Shown: in pieces, positions 1 to 8,973 of the stretch
How positions within the stretch are numbered: the stretch's first letter is position 1
Layout: every line of letters starts with the position of its first letter
Assembly (NCBI RefSeq): GCF_003313465.1
Contig: NZ_KZ845674.1
Coordinates: forward strand, 1-64,000
DNA: 64,000 bases
Source of the DNA: Thermoflavimicrobium daqui
Lineage (GTDB): Bacteria; Bacillota; Bacilli; Thermoactinomycetales; Thermoactinomycetaceae
Direction of reading: 5' to 3'
Program-made: the position numbers and the translations under genes
Notes under the pieces: generated by a model
Database searches by the model: none
What the model was told of the DNA's origin: nothing
What the model saw: the letters and a program-made list of their open reading frames with translations, nothing else

Positions 1-366
1 TTTGATTGTTTCACTTGATACATTCCCTGCTGTACTAACGAAGAAAGAGCGTGTCCAAAGACTTGGCAGATGAGACAGGTGTTTAAATTCCTGTCTTAAT
101 CGTCTGGAAGTCACTCCTTTCACTCTTGCCATAATATCTGATGGAGAATTAGAGGGAAGACAATTCAAGAACAAATGACAATGATCAGGCATCACTTCCA
201 TAGCAAGAATGATCCAATCATTCTCTTGGCAAATTTCTTCTACTAACTGTCTGAATCGCTCTTCCACTCTGTTCACTAACACTTTTCTTCGATAACGTGG
301 GCAGAAAACAAAATGATAGTTAATTAAAGATACAGTTGTTTTCGTTCTTCGATATTCTTGTTCCAT
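1..366 (-). mobile_element. tnpA: IS200/IS605-family transposase TnpA, 3' part outside window
   Basis: Reading the minus strand from the ATG at 366 gives MEQEYRRTKTTVSLINYHFV and continues with a CPRYRRKVL segment. The metal-binding HUH motif appears as DHCHLFL, followed by the SDIMARVKGVTSRRLR helix. This is the compact single-domain Y1 transposase that moves single-stranded DNA hairpin-ended elements. 122 codons are visible; the helix carrying the catalytic tyrosine would lie beyond base 1, so activity cannot be judged. No frameshift is seen in the visible part. Structured DNA at 421-503 lies just upstream of its start. Confidence 0.9.
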
Positions 367-420
367 ATTATTAATTGTATCAGTTTAATGGTCATAATGA
401 AACAATTAAAGATAAAAAAT

Positions 421-503
421 TGTTGCTCTAAGCAATCCCATAAAGGGATTACCGAGCAACACCGTCTTTCATCCCACGATTCAAACCGTGGGCTTTCAGA
501 CGG
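421..503. repeat. Two adjacent stem-loops upstream of tnpA (IS left-end or TnpB guide-RNA-like remnant)
   Basis: The first hairpin pairs GTTGCTC (422-428) with GAGCAAC (454-460) and contains an inner stem AATCCC/GGGATT. The second pairs CCGTCT (462-467) with AGACGG (498-503) around an inner stem CCCACG/CGTGGG (473-478, 487-492). Such subterminal palindromes are typical of IS200/IS605 ends, and a short stem with CCCACG/CGTGGG is also common in guide RNA scaffolds of TnpB. No tnpB gene is present here. The cleavage site could not be placed. Confidence 0.6.
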
Positions 504-597
504 CATTTTCTGTAAATAAACACATCTAAAGGCTTCTCGGCGTTTATAGAGGGAAGTCTTTATTTTTTTATTAGCTCTCACTTATTTCACATTTTTG

Positions 598-677
598 ATA
601 AAAATAAATGAACAATCATTGAATTCTGTTCTTTATACACAGAATGACAAAAACTCTACATAATTTTACGTTATAAT
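598..677 (+). promoter_or_regulatory. Upstream block of first GT51 gene, duplicated at 2061-2140
   Basis: This 80-base block aligns without gaps to 2061-2140. Both copies begin ATAAAAAT(A/C)AATGAACAAT, both carry ATGACA at the same offset, and both end in CGTTATAAT, whose TATAAT (672-677) fits a sigma-A -10 box. The spacing from TGACA to TATAAT is 21-22 bases, too long for a normal -35, so an activator site or a second motif is likely. The gene start lies about 185 bases downstream. The remaining DNA between 504 and 860 shows nothing else recognised. Confidence 0.55.
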
Positions 678-860
678 AAGAAAGCATTTATGAAATAAAA
701 ATGGTTCATGACAATCCGACACGCGAAGGCTTTGTATACAAACCCAATGGATATAAATAAAATGTGAAATTGAAAAAATGTATGAATGTCCACATAAAAT
801 AAAGAGAAAGTGTATATATTGATCCTTACTATTAGAGCTTGTTACCAAGGGGGATGATTG

Positions 861-1940
861 ATGACAAATAAGAACCGGGATGATTTTTACTTTGGACCTC
901 CACCGGTACAAAGTGAACTAACCAATCCCCAACTTTTCCGCCAAAGTCAGACATTAGCTGATCAAACTACTTCCCGACTTTTTCACAGAAAGCAGACAGA
1001 GAATAGTTCCAATTTTTTTGATCAGTCACCAGAAATTCCTGTCGGAGCATGGATGAATCAACACCAACCAAGTTCTAACCCCAGTCAAAACCATTCAAAG
1101 AGCCGGGAAATTCCATCACGATTTATAACTATATTTAGAAATAGATGGCTACGTTTTACTACTTTTTCTTTTATTTTTGTGCTGGTATTGCTATTGATTT
1201 TACGATTAAGCATTCCCATGATTGCGAATATATATGCTGAAGATCCGATTCAACTTACACAAACACCCGAGAAAGGTTTTGAACCCATTACGATTCAAGA
1301 GCTACGTAAGCATAATTATTTACTGGTAGAAACGTTTAAAAAGGTTGAAGATGCTCGCTTTAATGAGCATAATGGGGTGGATTATGAAGGTCTAACCCGG
1401 GCTATCTATCACAGTACCTTTAAAGGGAAAAAAGAAGGTGGCGGGACTATTACCATGCAAGTCGCACGAAATGTAGTCCTTGGAGACCTCGATCAAACAT
1501 TAAGCCGTAAACTAAAAGAGATGGGGACTGCTTGGAATTTAGAAAAAAAATATAGTAAAGATCAAATTCTCGAGGCTTATCTCAATGGAATTTCCTTTGG
1601 AAATGGGATTAAAGGAGTACAAATTGCGGCCAAAGTTTATTTTGGTAAGAATTTAAAAACAGAAGCATTAACCATTGGTGAAGTAGCTGTACTCGCTGGT
1701 CTGCCCAAAGCACCTGAGGGATATAACATGTATTTTAAAGATCCAGCTGAATCAGAAAAACGTCGCCAAAAACTGGATAAACGTCAAGCTACAGTTTTAA
1801 TGCTGATGTCACGTAAAGATGATATGCTGCCACTTATTTCGGAAAAAGAAGCCAAGAAATGGGAAGATGCACCATTACCATTACAATCTGAAAAAAAAGT
1901 AAAGAAAGCCCTAAAGAAAAATAAAATCAATTTGATATAG
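861..1940 (+). CDS. Membrane-anchored transglycosylase (GT51), truncated relative to class A PBP
   Basis: Peptidoglycan glycosyltransferase that would polymerise lipid II on the outer face of the membrane. The 359-residue protein has a polar Ser/Gln/Asn-rich cytoplasmic region (1-95), one membrane segment (about 98-118) and a GT51 domain. Visible motifs are VEDARFNEHNGVD with the catalytic Glu near 163, GGGTITMQ, RKLKEMGTAW and ILEAYLNGISFGNG. It ends in a Lys-rich tail just after the linker that in the paralogue at 2297 leads into the transpeptidase, so it probably arose by loss of that domain. The start is ATG 861, 7 bases after AAGGGGG; the upstream in-frame TTG (858) is not favoured. First of four paralogues in tandem. 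Confidence 0.9.
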   Translation: MTNKNRDDFYFGPPPVQSELTNPQLFRQSQTLADQTTSRLFHRKQTENSSNFFDQSPEIPVGAWMNQHQPSSNPSQNHSKSREIPSRFITIFRNRWLRFTTFSFIFVLVLLLILRLSIPMIANIYAEDPIQLTQTPEKGFEPITIQELRKHNYLLVETFKKVEDARFNEHNGVDYEGLTRAIYHSTFKGKKEGGGTITMQVARNVVLGDLDQTLSRKLKEMGTAWNLEKKYSKDQILEAYLNGISFGNGIKGVQIAAKVYFGKNLKTEALTIGEVAVLAGLPKAPEGYNMYFKDPAESEKRRQKLDKRQATVLMLMSRKDDMLPLISEKEAKKWEDAPLPLQSEKKVKKALKKNKINLI

Positions 1941-1981
1941 CCACTAGCCGGCTCATAAATAATTTTTATTTTAGTAAAATG

Positions 1982-2016
1982 GGTTTCTCTAATAAATATA
2001 GAGGAGCCTTATTTTA
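1982..2016 (+). terminator. Probable intrinsic terminator after first GT51 gene
   Basis: GGTTTCTCTA (1982-1991) pairs with TAGAGGAGCC (about 1999-2008), including two G-U pairs, and is followed by a T-rich stretch. Confidence 0.5.
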
Positions 2017-2060
2017 TTACTAATCCGTTCATCCATTTAAGATATTTTTTTACACAATTA

Positions 2061-2140
2061 ATAAAAATCAATGAACAATAAATGAAACATATTACAATTT
2101 GTAAAGATGACACCCATTTTTAGGGGATTTGCGTTATAAT
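2061..2140 (+). promoter_or_regulatory. Upstream block of second GT51 gene, copy of 598-677
   Basis: Second copy of the 80-base promoter block, with TATAAT at 2135-2140 and TGACA at 2108-2112. It precedes the class A PBP gene by about 157 bases. The rest of the gap 1941-2296 holds the terminator at 1982 and no other recognised feature. Confidence 0.55.
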
Positions 2141-2296
2141 GATTAAGTGTTATTGGCCTAGTTGTATTTTCTATTCAGTGATAGAAGAAAGTGGGAGTCC
2201 ATTGCTGGGGGTAAATCAGAATAACTAAAATAGAATATTTGCCATAGTTGGTAATCTTAACATTCACTTTTGATTTTTTACCAAGGGGGATGTTCG

Positions 2297-5011
2297 ATGA
2301 ATGATAAGAATAGGGATGATGTTCATTTCGCTCCAAAGGTACGAAGTGAACGAATCGGTCCCCAGCTTACACGAAGAAAACAGAAGCCAAGTAGTGATAA
2401 TTTCTTCGGTCAGCTGAAAGATAAAGTTTCCGGACTGTTCAGTAGTCAGGGAAAAAAGCAAGATCCGAACCCTCGAGGTTCTGGTGGAGGAGGGCTTGGT
2501 CCTTCTGAACCAAAAGGACCACGGCAAAAAGGCCCAGGAACTTCTAAAAAGCCCGGGGGCAAGTGGGGAAATTTATTTAGTTTAAAGTGGTTCGTCTTAG
2601 TGTTAGTCACTTCGTTTTTATTGATGATTGGATTTGCAGCGACCATTATGGTTAGTTCGAAAGTCCTACCTCTGGAAAACATGGATCAAAAAGATACACC
2701 TGCTATTATATATGGAAAAAATAATGTAGAAATAGCGAAAATGTCCAAAGAAGCTTTTGAACCTATTTCGATGAAAGAATTAAAACAGCATAATCAGCTA
2801 CTAGTTGATACCATCAAAAAAGTAGAGGATGCACGGTTTGATAGTCATAATGGTGTCGACTATGAAGGATTAGCTCGGGCGGTCTTTAATAGTATTTTTA
2901 AAGGAAAAACCGAGGGTGGCGGAACGATTACCATGCAGGTAGCTCGTAATGTCATTTTAAATGATCTTGATCAAACCATGACTCGGAAGTTAAGAGAGAT
3001 GGCAGCAGCTTGGAGTATCGAAGCAAAATATGGTAAGGAACGGATTTTAGAAGCTTATCTTAACGGAATTTCCTTTGGTAATGGGATTAAGGGAGTACAA
3101 CTTGCTGCTAAAGCCTACTTTAATAAAGACTTGAAAAAAGATAAGTTAACAACAGGTGAAGTCGCTATTCTTGCTGGTTTGCCCAAAGCTCCTGAAGGAT
3201 ATAACTCTTATAAAGCCGACCCTGTACAAGCAGCCAAGAGTAAAGAAAGATTAAAGAAGCGACAAGATATTGTACTCATGATTATGGCCCGGGAAGATGA
3301 TATGCAACCTCTTATTTCGCAAGAGGAGAAATCAAAGTGGCAAAACGCTCCTTTACCACTTCAACCCAAATCCAATGTAAAAAAACATGTGAGTAAGAAT
3401 CATTCGACTGTATTTGATGAGTTAATTAAAGAAGAAATTGAAAAGAAATTCCCACAATTTAAAGCTAAGGATCTTCATAAGAATGGGCTAAAAATTTACA
3501 CCAATATTGATCCAAACATGCAAAAAGCGGTGGAGCAGGCACTAAAAGATGATAGTTTATTTGAGGATCGTTTTGGAAAAATACCACCACAAAAAGTGAT
3601 TGATGCAGGAGTAACAGTGGTTAATCCGAAAGATGGTACGATTGTCGCATTGGGTGGTGGACGGAACTATCAGAAAGGGCTAACCTCCAACTGGGCTTTT
3701 ACTAAGATTCAACCCGGTTCGACTATGAAACCCCTCACGGTTTATGGACCAGCCGTTGAGCTAAAGAGATTTGATGAAAATACGATGTTAACAGATGAGC
3801 AAATTAAAGTCCCAGGTAAGGAGAAGCCGATCAAAAACTTTGATAATAAATACTATAATCAAATATCGATGAGTGAAGCACTTAAGAAATCACTTAATGC
3901 TTCAACAATCTGGCTTCTACAAAATCATGTCGGTCTTGATAAAGCATTTGAATATGGGAAGAAATTAGGTTTACCTCTAGTTGATCCACAAGATAAAAAC
4001 TATTCCCCGCTGGGTCTTGGTGGGCTATATAAAGGGGTTTCGACTCTAGATATGGCACAGGCCTACTCTGTCTTCCCGAATAATGGTGCTTATTATGAAG
4101 CCCACTTAATTAAAGAAATAAAAGGTAAATTACCAGAAGAAGATAAAGAAATCTCCGTGAAGGCAGAATATAAGCCTAAACAAGTGTTTAGTAAACAAAC
4201 TGCATGGTATATGACTCGGATGTTACGTAATAACGTCATGGCGAAAGATGGAACGAAGAATGCTAAGCTTGATGATGGGCGTGAAGCGGCTGGTAAAAGT
4301 GGAACAACCCAAGAAGAGCAAGAAGGTTGGTTTGTCGGGTTTACCCCAGATTTGGTTACATCAGTTTCTGTATTTTATATCGATAAACCAAAGGGAGATC
4401 AGAAGTATCACTATACAGGATCAACTGCTCCAGCCAAATTATTTAGTACGATTATGTCTGAGGGACTAAAAGGTACACCAGCCAAGAAATTCGTCAGACC
4501 AGAAGGCGTACAAGATCCGAAAGCACCATTAAAAGATCTAAACATCAAAGCATCGTATAAAGATGGAGCGATTAAGCTTAGCTGGAATAGCGCCGGATCA
4601 GGTGTCAAATATAATGTAGAACGCTCCGAAGACGGTAAGAACTATGAAATGATCGCTCAAGATCTCATTACCACGAGCTACTCTGATCCAGTCGATGTAG
4701 GACTCTTAGATAAAGCACTCTCCTTCTTTGGCAAAGAGAAAAAATATCACTATCGGGTCACTGTGATCGATAAAGAAAATCCTGGTAATAAAAAAGCCGG
4801 AGTAGTAATTGTTAGACTTACTGACGATCAATCTGGCCAAGATCAAGGTAATTCTGGGGAACAACCTGAACCAGGTAATCAAGATCATGACAATGGAAAC
4901 GGGAATGGCAATGGAAATGGTCACGGTAATGGGCGTGGCAATGGAAACGGTAATGGTCGTGGAAATGATGAGTTTGGAGATTTTCTTGATGACTTCTTTA
5001 ATGGTTTTTAA
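2297..5011 (+). CDS. Class A penicillin-binding protein (PBP1-like, GT51 + transpeptidase + FnIII)
   Basis: Bifunctional cell-wall synthase of 904 residues. Order: basic, Gly/Pro-rich cytoplasmic region (1-95), membrane segment (about 98-119), GT51 domain with catalytic Glu near 177 (VEDARFDSHNGVD) and GGGTITMQ, then a transpeptidase domain. The latter has the acyl-acceptor Ser in PGSTMKPL (Ser near 475), SLN near 532 and KSGT near 667. A fibronectin-III-like domain (about 745-840) and a tail of repeated Asn-Gly pairs ending in an acidic-aromatic stretch follow. The FnIII domain and low-complexity tail recall B. subtilis PonA, but the usual recU neighbour is absent. Start: ATG 2297 after AAGGGGG, matching the first paralogue; the in-frame TTG at 2270 is rejected. 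Confidence 0.93.
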   Translation: MNDKNRDDVHFAPKVRSERIGPQLTRRKQKPSSDNFFGQLKDKVSGLFSSQGKKQDPNPRGSGGGGLGPSEPKGPRQKGPGTSKKPGGKWGNLFSLKWFVLVLVTSFLLMIGFAATIMVSSKVLPLENMDQKDTPAIIYGKNNVEIAKMSKEAFEPISMKELKQHNQLLVDTIKKVEDARFDSHNGVDYEGLARAVFNSIFKGKTEGGGTITMQVARNVILNDLDQTMTRKLREMAAAWSIEAKYGKERILEAYLNGISFGNGIKGVQLAAKAYFNKDLKKDKLTTGEVAILAGLPKAPEGYNSYKADPVQAAKSKERLKKRQDIVLMIMAREDDMQPLISQEEKSKWQNAPLPLQPKSNVKKHVSKNHSTVFDELIKEEIEKKFPQFKAKDLHKNGLKIYTNIDPNMQKAVEQALKDDSLFEDRFGKIPPQKVIDAGVTVVNPKDGTIVALGGGRNYQKGLTSNWAFTKIQPGSTMKPLTVYGPAVELKRFDENTMLTDEQIKVPGKEKPIKNFDNKYYNQISMSEALKKSLNASTIWLLQNHVGLDKAFEYGKKLGLPLVDPQDKNYSPLGLGGLYKGVSTLDMAQAYSVFPNNGAYYEAHLIKEIKGKLPEEDKEISVKAEYKPKQVFSKQTAWYMTRMLRNNVMAKDGTKNAKLDDGREAAGKSGTTQEEQEGWFVGFTPDLVTSVSVFYIDKPKGDQKYHYTGSTAPAKLFSTIMSEGLKGTPAKKFVRPEGVQDPKAPLKDLNIKASYKDGAIKLSWNSAGSGVKYNVERSEDGKNYEMIAQDLITTSYSDPVDVGLLDKALSFFGKEKKYHYRVTVIDKENPGNKKAGVVIVRLTDDQSGQDQGNSGEQPEPGNQDHDNGNGNGNGNGHGNGRGNGNGNGRGNDEFGDFLDDFFNGF

Positions 5012-5018
5012 TCGAATG

Positions 5019-5051
5019 AACCCAGTGCAAACTCTGCACTGGGTTTTTTTT
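5019..5051 (+). terminator. Strong intrinsic terminator after class A PBP
   Basis: An 11-bp perfect stem, AACCCAGTGCA/TGCACTGGGTT, is followed by a run of T. Confidence 0.9.
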
Positions 5052-5088
5052 GTCTTCTATAAAGGGTACTTAGATATTAGACACTTTT

Positions 5089-5117
5089 TTGACATAACTT
5101 TAACTTTCATTCATAAG
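5089..5117 (+). promoter_or_regulatory. Sigma-A-type promoter for third GT51 gene
   Basis: TTGACA (5089-5094), a 17-base spacer and CATAAG (5112-5117). It lies between the terminator of the preceding PBP gene and the GTG start at 5167, so this gene has its own promoter. It does not resemble the 80-base blocks of the first two genes. Confidence 0.6.
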
Positions 5118-5166
5118 CTTTAGATTTAGATGGATGGAGCATAGAGAGATGAAAGGAGGGATCAAG

Positions 5167-7677
5167 GTGGATGAACGAAGTATGCCCCCCGATTACTCCA
5201 CAAAAGCAGAAAATAAACGTGAAGATACAGAAGATAATCGAGATAAAGATAAATACCAAATAATCATACATAAATATTCTCAGGTGAAAGCCAAAAAAGA
5301 AACACTAGGATCATCACAGCTTCCAACTGAATCAAGAAATAGAGGGTTTCCTTTAGTAAATTGGAAGTGGTTATCTCTTGTTCTAATAACTTCTTTTTTA
5401 TTGGTATTTGGAATTTTACTAACGGTTATACTTACATCCGAATTTTTACCGATTGAACGTATCACGGAAAAAGATAAACCAACCATCATTTATGATCGAA
5501 ATAATAAAGAGTATGCTAAGCTTCGTAAAAAATTATATGAACCGATTTCTATGGAATCATTACGAAAAAAAAATCCTCTCTTGATTGATACGATCAAAAA
5601 GGTAGAGGATCAGCGCTTTGACCATCACAGTGGGGTAGATTACTATAGTTTGGCTAGGGCCATCTATAAAACTCTCTTTTCCGATAAAACAGAAGGTGGC
5701 GGAACCATTACCATGCAAGTAGCACGAAACGTCATCTTAGAAAATTTGGAACAAACCCTAGGACGGAAATTAAAAGAGATTGTTGTTGCATGGAATTTAG
5801 AACGGAAATACTCCAAAGATCAAATTTTAGAGGCTTATTTTAACCATATCTATTATGGGAATGGTATTTATGGCGTTCAGTTAGCAGCCAAAATCTACTT
5901 TGGGAAAGATTTATCAAAAGATAAGCTTACACCAGGGGAAGTGGCGATCTTAGTTGGAATTCCGAAGGCGCCTTCGGGATACAGTCCTTACCGGTTAACC
6001 AAAGATCAGACAGGAAAAACAGGGATAGAAAGACTAGAGGAACGACAAAAAATCGTGTTATCTATTATGGCTCGAAAAAATGACATGAAACCTCTTATTT
6101 CTGAAAAGGAAAGGCAGTTTTGGAGTCAAGCTCCCATCTCTATCAGACCTAAAACGGACTTGCTAGAGTATAAACGGCAAGTAGCGGCTACCCCTTTTGA
6201 CACCTTAATTGAGGCAGAGATCGAAAAGAAGTTTCCCCAGTTTAAAGTCGATGAGCTAAATGCAAGCGGTTTGAAAATTTATACAAATATTGATCCCAAA
6301 GTACAAACGGCAGTTGAAACTGCGCTACAAAATGATCGTTTATTCACAAGTTACCAAAATCAGTTGATGCCAAGAGAAAAAGTGGAAGCTGGGGTAACCG
6401 TGATTGATCCTCATGATGGTTCCATTGTGGCGATTGGAGGCGGTCGTAATTTTCAGCCTAAGCTCACACGTGTACGTGCCTTGGATAAGCATCAGCCAGG
6501 ATCATCGATTAAGCCTCTGACGGTCTACGGACCTGTCATTCATTTAAGAAAGTTTCATGAGTCTACCCCCCTTCAAGATGAAAGTCTGACTGTCCATGGC
6601 AAGAGGATTCAAAACTTTGAACATGAGTATTATGGTCATGTCAAGATGAAAGATGCAGTAAAGTATTCACTCAATTCAGCTACTGTTTGGTTACTAGAGA
6701 AGCATCTAGGAGTGGATGTTGCCTTTGATTATGGAAAAAAACTAGGTTTACCGTTGATTGCAGATGATAAAAACCCCTCTCCACTTGCGCTTGGAGGGTT
6801 AACACGGGGAGTTTCTACCAAAGATATGGCACAAGCGTATTCAGTCTTTCTGGGGGATGGCAGTTATTATGAAGCGCATATTATTAGAGAGATTCGCGGA
6901 TTTGCTACCGACGAAGAAGAGGAAATTACCGTCAAAGCAGACTATGAACCCATTCAAGTTTTTGATCGACAAACAGCATGGCATATGCTTCAGATATTAC
7001 GAGGGACTGTTATGGATTCGGATGGTATTCGTGCAGCTAGATTAGCAGGTAGAGAAGTAGCGGGAAAAAGTGGTACCACTCAAAATAAGGAAAAAGGTTG
7101 GTTTGTCGGACTGACACCTAATTATGTGACTGCTGTTGTTGTGTTTAATGAGTATCAGAAAGATGAAAAGTTAAATAACAAAAAATATGAAATCATAGGT
7201 GGAGGTGCTCCAGCAAAGCTATTCTATTCCATTATGACAGATGCACTGAAAAATACCCCTCCACAGACATTTGTTAAGCCAAAAGGAATCGAGAATTTAG
7301 AGACACCTATTCAACAAATCGGGATAAGTGGAACTTTTATAGATGGAAAAGTAAAGCTTAGCTGGACCCCTAGTGAAAAAGGTGTGAAATATAAATTGGC
7401 TCGTTCTGATGATGGATATTTTTATCAAGAAATTGCTAAAAACCTAACTACAACAAGCTATGTAGACTCGATCCCGAAAGGCGGAGGTATTTTAGAGAAA
7501 GTATTATCTTTCCTTACTAGAGAAAAAGTGTATTATTATAAAGTAACCGCGCTTTACCCCAATGGTCGAAATGATGAAAAAACAGGAACCGTAAGCGTAA
7601 CGATACCTGATCAATCCACAAACGAAGAAAAACCGAGTGACAATGGTAATGGGATTTTTGATTGGTTAGGCTTCTAG
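5167..7677 (+). CDS. Class A penicillin-binding protein (GT51 + transpeptidase + FnIII), second copy
   Basis: 836-residue bifunctional peptidoglycan synthase paralogous to the preceding gene. Charged cytoplasmic segment (1-65), membrane segment (about 69-90), GT51 with VEDQRFDHHSGVDY (Glu near 147) and GGGTITMQ, transpeptidase with PGSSIKPL (Ser near 446), SLNSAT and GKSGTTQ. A C-terminal FnIII-like domain (about 680-780) is followed by a short polar tail, without the long Gly-Asn repeat of its neighbour. All expected catalytic residues are present. Start is GTG 5167, 7 bases after AAAGGAGG; the earlier ATG at 5134 has no ribosome site. No clear terminator follows, so read-through into the next gene is possible. 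Confidence 0.92.
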   Translation: MDERSMPPDYSTKAENKREDTEDNRDKDKYQIIIHKYSQVKAKKETLGSSQLPTESRNRGFPLVNWKWLSLVLITSFLLVFGILLTVILTSEFLPIERITEKDKPTIIYDRNNKEYAKLRKKLYEPISMESLRKKNPLLIDTIKKVEDQRFDHHSGVDYYSLARAIYKTLFSDKTEGGGTITMQVARNVILENLEQTLGRKLKEIVVAWNLERKYSKDQILEAYFNHIYYGNGIYGVQLAAKIYFGKDLSKDKLTPGEVAILVGIPKAPSGYSPYRLTKDQTGKTGIERLEERQKIVLSIMARKNDMKPLISEKERQFWSQAPISIRPKTDLLEYKRQVAATPFDTLIEAEIEKKFPQFKVDELNASGLKIYTNIDPKVQTAVETALQNDRLFTSYQNQLMPREKVEAGVTVIDPHDGSIVAIGGGRNFQPKLTRVRALDKHQPGSSIKPLTVYGPVIHLRKFHESTPLQDESLTVHGKRIQNFEHEYYGHVKMKDAVKYSLNSATVWLLEKHLGVDVAFDYGKKLGLPLIADDKNPSPLALGGLTRGVSTKDMAQAYSVFLGDGSYYEAHIIREIRGFATDEEEEITVKADYEPIQVFDRQTAWHMLQILRGTVMDSDGIRAARLAGREVAGKSGTTQNKEKGWFVGLTPNYVTAVVVFNEYQKDEKLNNKKYEIIGGGAPAKLFYSIMTDALKNTPPQTFVKPKGIENLETPIQQIGISGTFIDGKVKLSWTPSEKGVKYKLARSDDGYFYQEIAKNLTTTSYVDSIPKGGGILEKVLSFLTREKVYYYKVTALYPNGRNDEKTGTVSVTIPDQSTNEEKPSDNGNGIFDWLGF

Positions 7678-7818
7678 CTTCCAATCCAATTGAATTCTCT
7701 AAACCATGTTCAGTTTGTAAAAAGATCGGGTACTATCAAGATAATTGCCTATTAAAATAGACTTAATCTCTGATTGATTTGAATTTGTAAGTTAGAAAGA
7801 AGCAAAGGGGAACGATCG

Positions 7819-8823
7819 ATGAACGATCTAGATCAGTCCAAAGGAAAATTAGATTTCTCCCCCGAAATTCGAAGTGCACGCCTTCGTGGTCGTTCGTCTG
7901 TTGAGACAGGTAAAGATCAAAAGTCCAAAAAAAGTATGCCACCACCACAAAAAAAGCGTTCTCGTCGAAGAAAAAAAAGGTACTTGTGGCTTCGTTTGTT
8001 TAACTGGAAGTGGTTTATGCTTGTAGGCACTACTTCTTCGCTCCTCATGTTTGGTTTTATCACCTCTCTTTTGTTTGTAGCTAAGTTTCAGCATCTCGAA
8101 AAGATCAACAACATTAAAACACAGTCTGTGGTCATTGCTCGTGATGATCAATTGGGAGCTAAGCAAAAAAAGATATACTACGAATTTATTCCCATTCAAG
8201 AGATTCGTGCTAAGAACCCACTCCTGCTCGACACGTTTGTCAGAGTGGAAGATGTTCGTTTCTATCGGCATAATGGTGTTGATTTTAAGGCCTTATTTCG
8301 AGCAACAGCCAAAACCTTGCTAGGTGATAAGCAAGGCGGTGGTACCATTACCATGCAGGTCGCGCGCAATGTCATTATCGAAAGCCATAAGCAAACCTTA
8401 TCACGTAAACTAAATGAAATGGCAGTAGCTTGGAATCTCAATCGGGAATATAGCAAAAGTCGAATTCTCGAAGCATATGTAAATGGAATCGACTTCGGGA
8501 ATCAGATAAAAGGAGCGCAGCTAGCAGCCAAAGCCTACTTTGGAAAAGACTTACGTAAAGATATACTCAATCCGAATGAAGTGGCCGTCCTTGTCGCCAT
8601 TATCAATGGACCAAGTGTCTATGACCCATATGGAAGCAAGGATACTCAAGAAAATCTAAAAGAAAGACGCGACTTAATTCTGGCGATGATGTCTAAAGAA
8701 GACGATGGGATGAAGGCTCTGATTACGCCAATAGAAAAGGAATCATGGCAGCAAAAACCCATGTTGATCAAAAGCAAGCTATTCAAAGACCGAGTCCTTG
8801 GGAAAATAGGGAAGAAGGAATAA
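7819..8823 (+). CDS. Membrane-anchored transglycosylase (GT51), transpeptidase-less
   Basis: 334-residue paralogue with a strongly basic cytoplasmic tail (Arg/Lys cluster 45-58), a membrane segment (66-88) and a GT51 domain: VEDVRFYRHNGVD (Glu near 144), GGGTITMQ, RKLNEMAVAW and ILEAYVNGIDFGNQ. It stops shortly after the domain in a Lys-rich end, like the gene at 861, so two of the four tandem paralogues lack a transpeptidase. At 334 residues it is longer than typical monofunctional MtgA-type enzymes and has the linker of class A PBPs, which again suggests domain loss. Start ATG 7819 follows AAAGGGGAA at good spacing. Confidence 0.9.
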   Translation: MNDLDQSKGKLDFSPEIRSARLRGRSSVETGKDQKSKKSMPPPQKKRSRRRKKRYLWLRLFNWKWFMLVGTTSSLLMFGFITSLLFVAKFQHLEKINNIKTQSVVIARDDQLGAKQKKIYYEFIPIQEIRAKNPLLLDTFVRVEDVRFYRHNGVDFKALFRATAKTLLGDKQGGGTITMQVARNVIIESHKQTLSRKLNEMAVAWNLNREYSKSRILEAYVNGIDFGNQIKGAQLAAKAYFGKDLRKDILNPNEVAVLVAIINGPSVYDPYGSKDTQENLKERRDLILAMMSKEDDGMKALITPIEKESWQQKPMLIKSKLFKDRVLGKIGKKE

Positions 8824-8827
8824 GATG

Positions 8828-8866
8828 GTAAACCTAGCAAAATGATCTGTTGCTAGGTTTATTTTT
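8828..8866 (+). terminator. Intrinsic terminator closing the GT51 cluster
   Basis: GTAAACCTAGCAA pairs with TTGCTAGGTTTA and is followed by T-rich DNA. Confidence 0.85.
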
Positions 8867-8973
8867 GTATGCGATTTTGATCTTTTAACGTCACTATAGA
8901 AAGGATATATGTGTTCTAACCTTGTCCTCTTACCCATAAACTATTCGTATCTAGACAACAAAGGGGTGACGGG

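Noticed and set aside
324-581. Minus-strand ORF crossing the hairpins upstream of tnpA
   Set aside because: Its reading frame runs through two stem-loops and overlaps tnpA out of frame; composition is explained by the structured DNA, although a tnpB 3' remnant is not fully excluded.
2060-2110. TGAAAC near 2082 as an ECF-type -35 for the second GT51 gene
   Set aside because: No CGTA/CGTC -10 occurs at the required 16-17 base distance.
4809-5123. Plus-strand Met-rich ORF at the end of the class A PBP gene
   Set aside because: It is the shifted frame of the Asn-Gly repeat region and continues through a strong terminator; no ribosome site.
7849-8271. 140-residue minus-strand ORF inside the fourth GT51 gene
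   Set aside because: The plus-strand frame encodes a GT51 protein with intact motifs; the antisense ORF has no family features.
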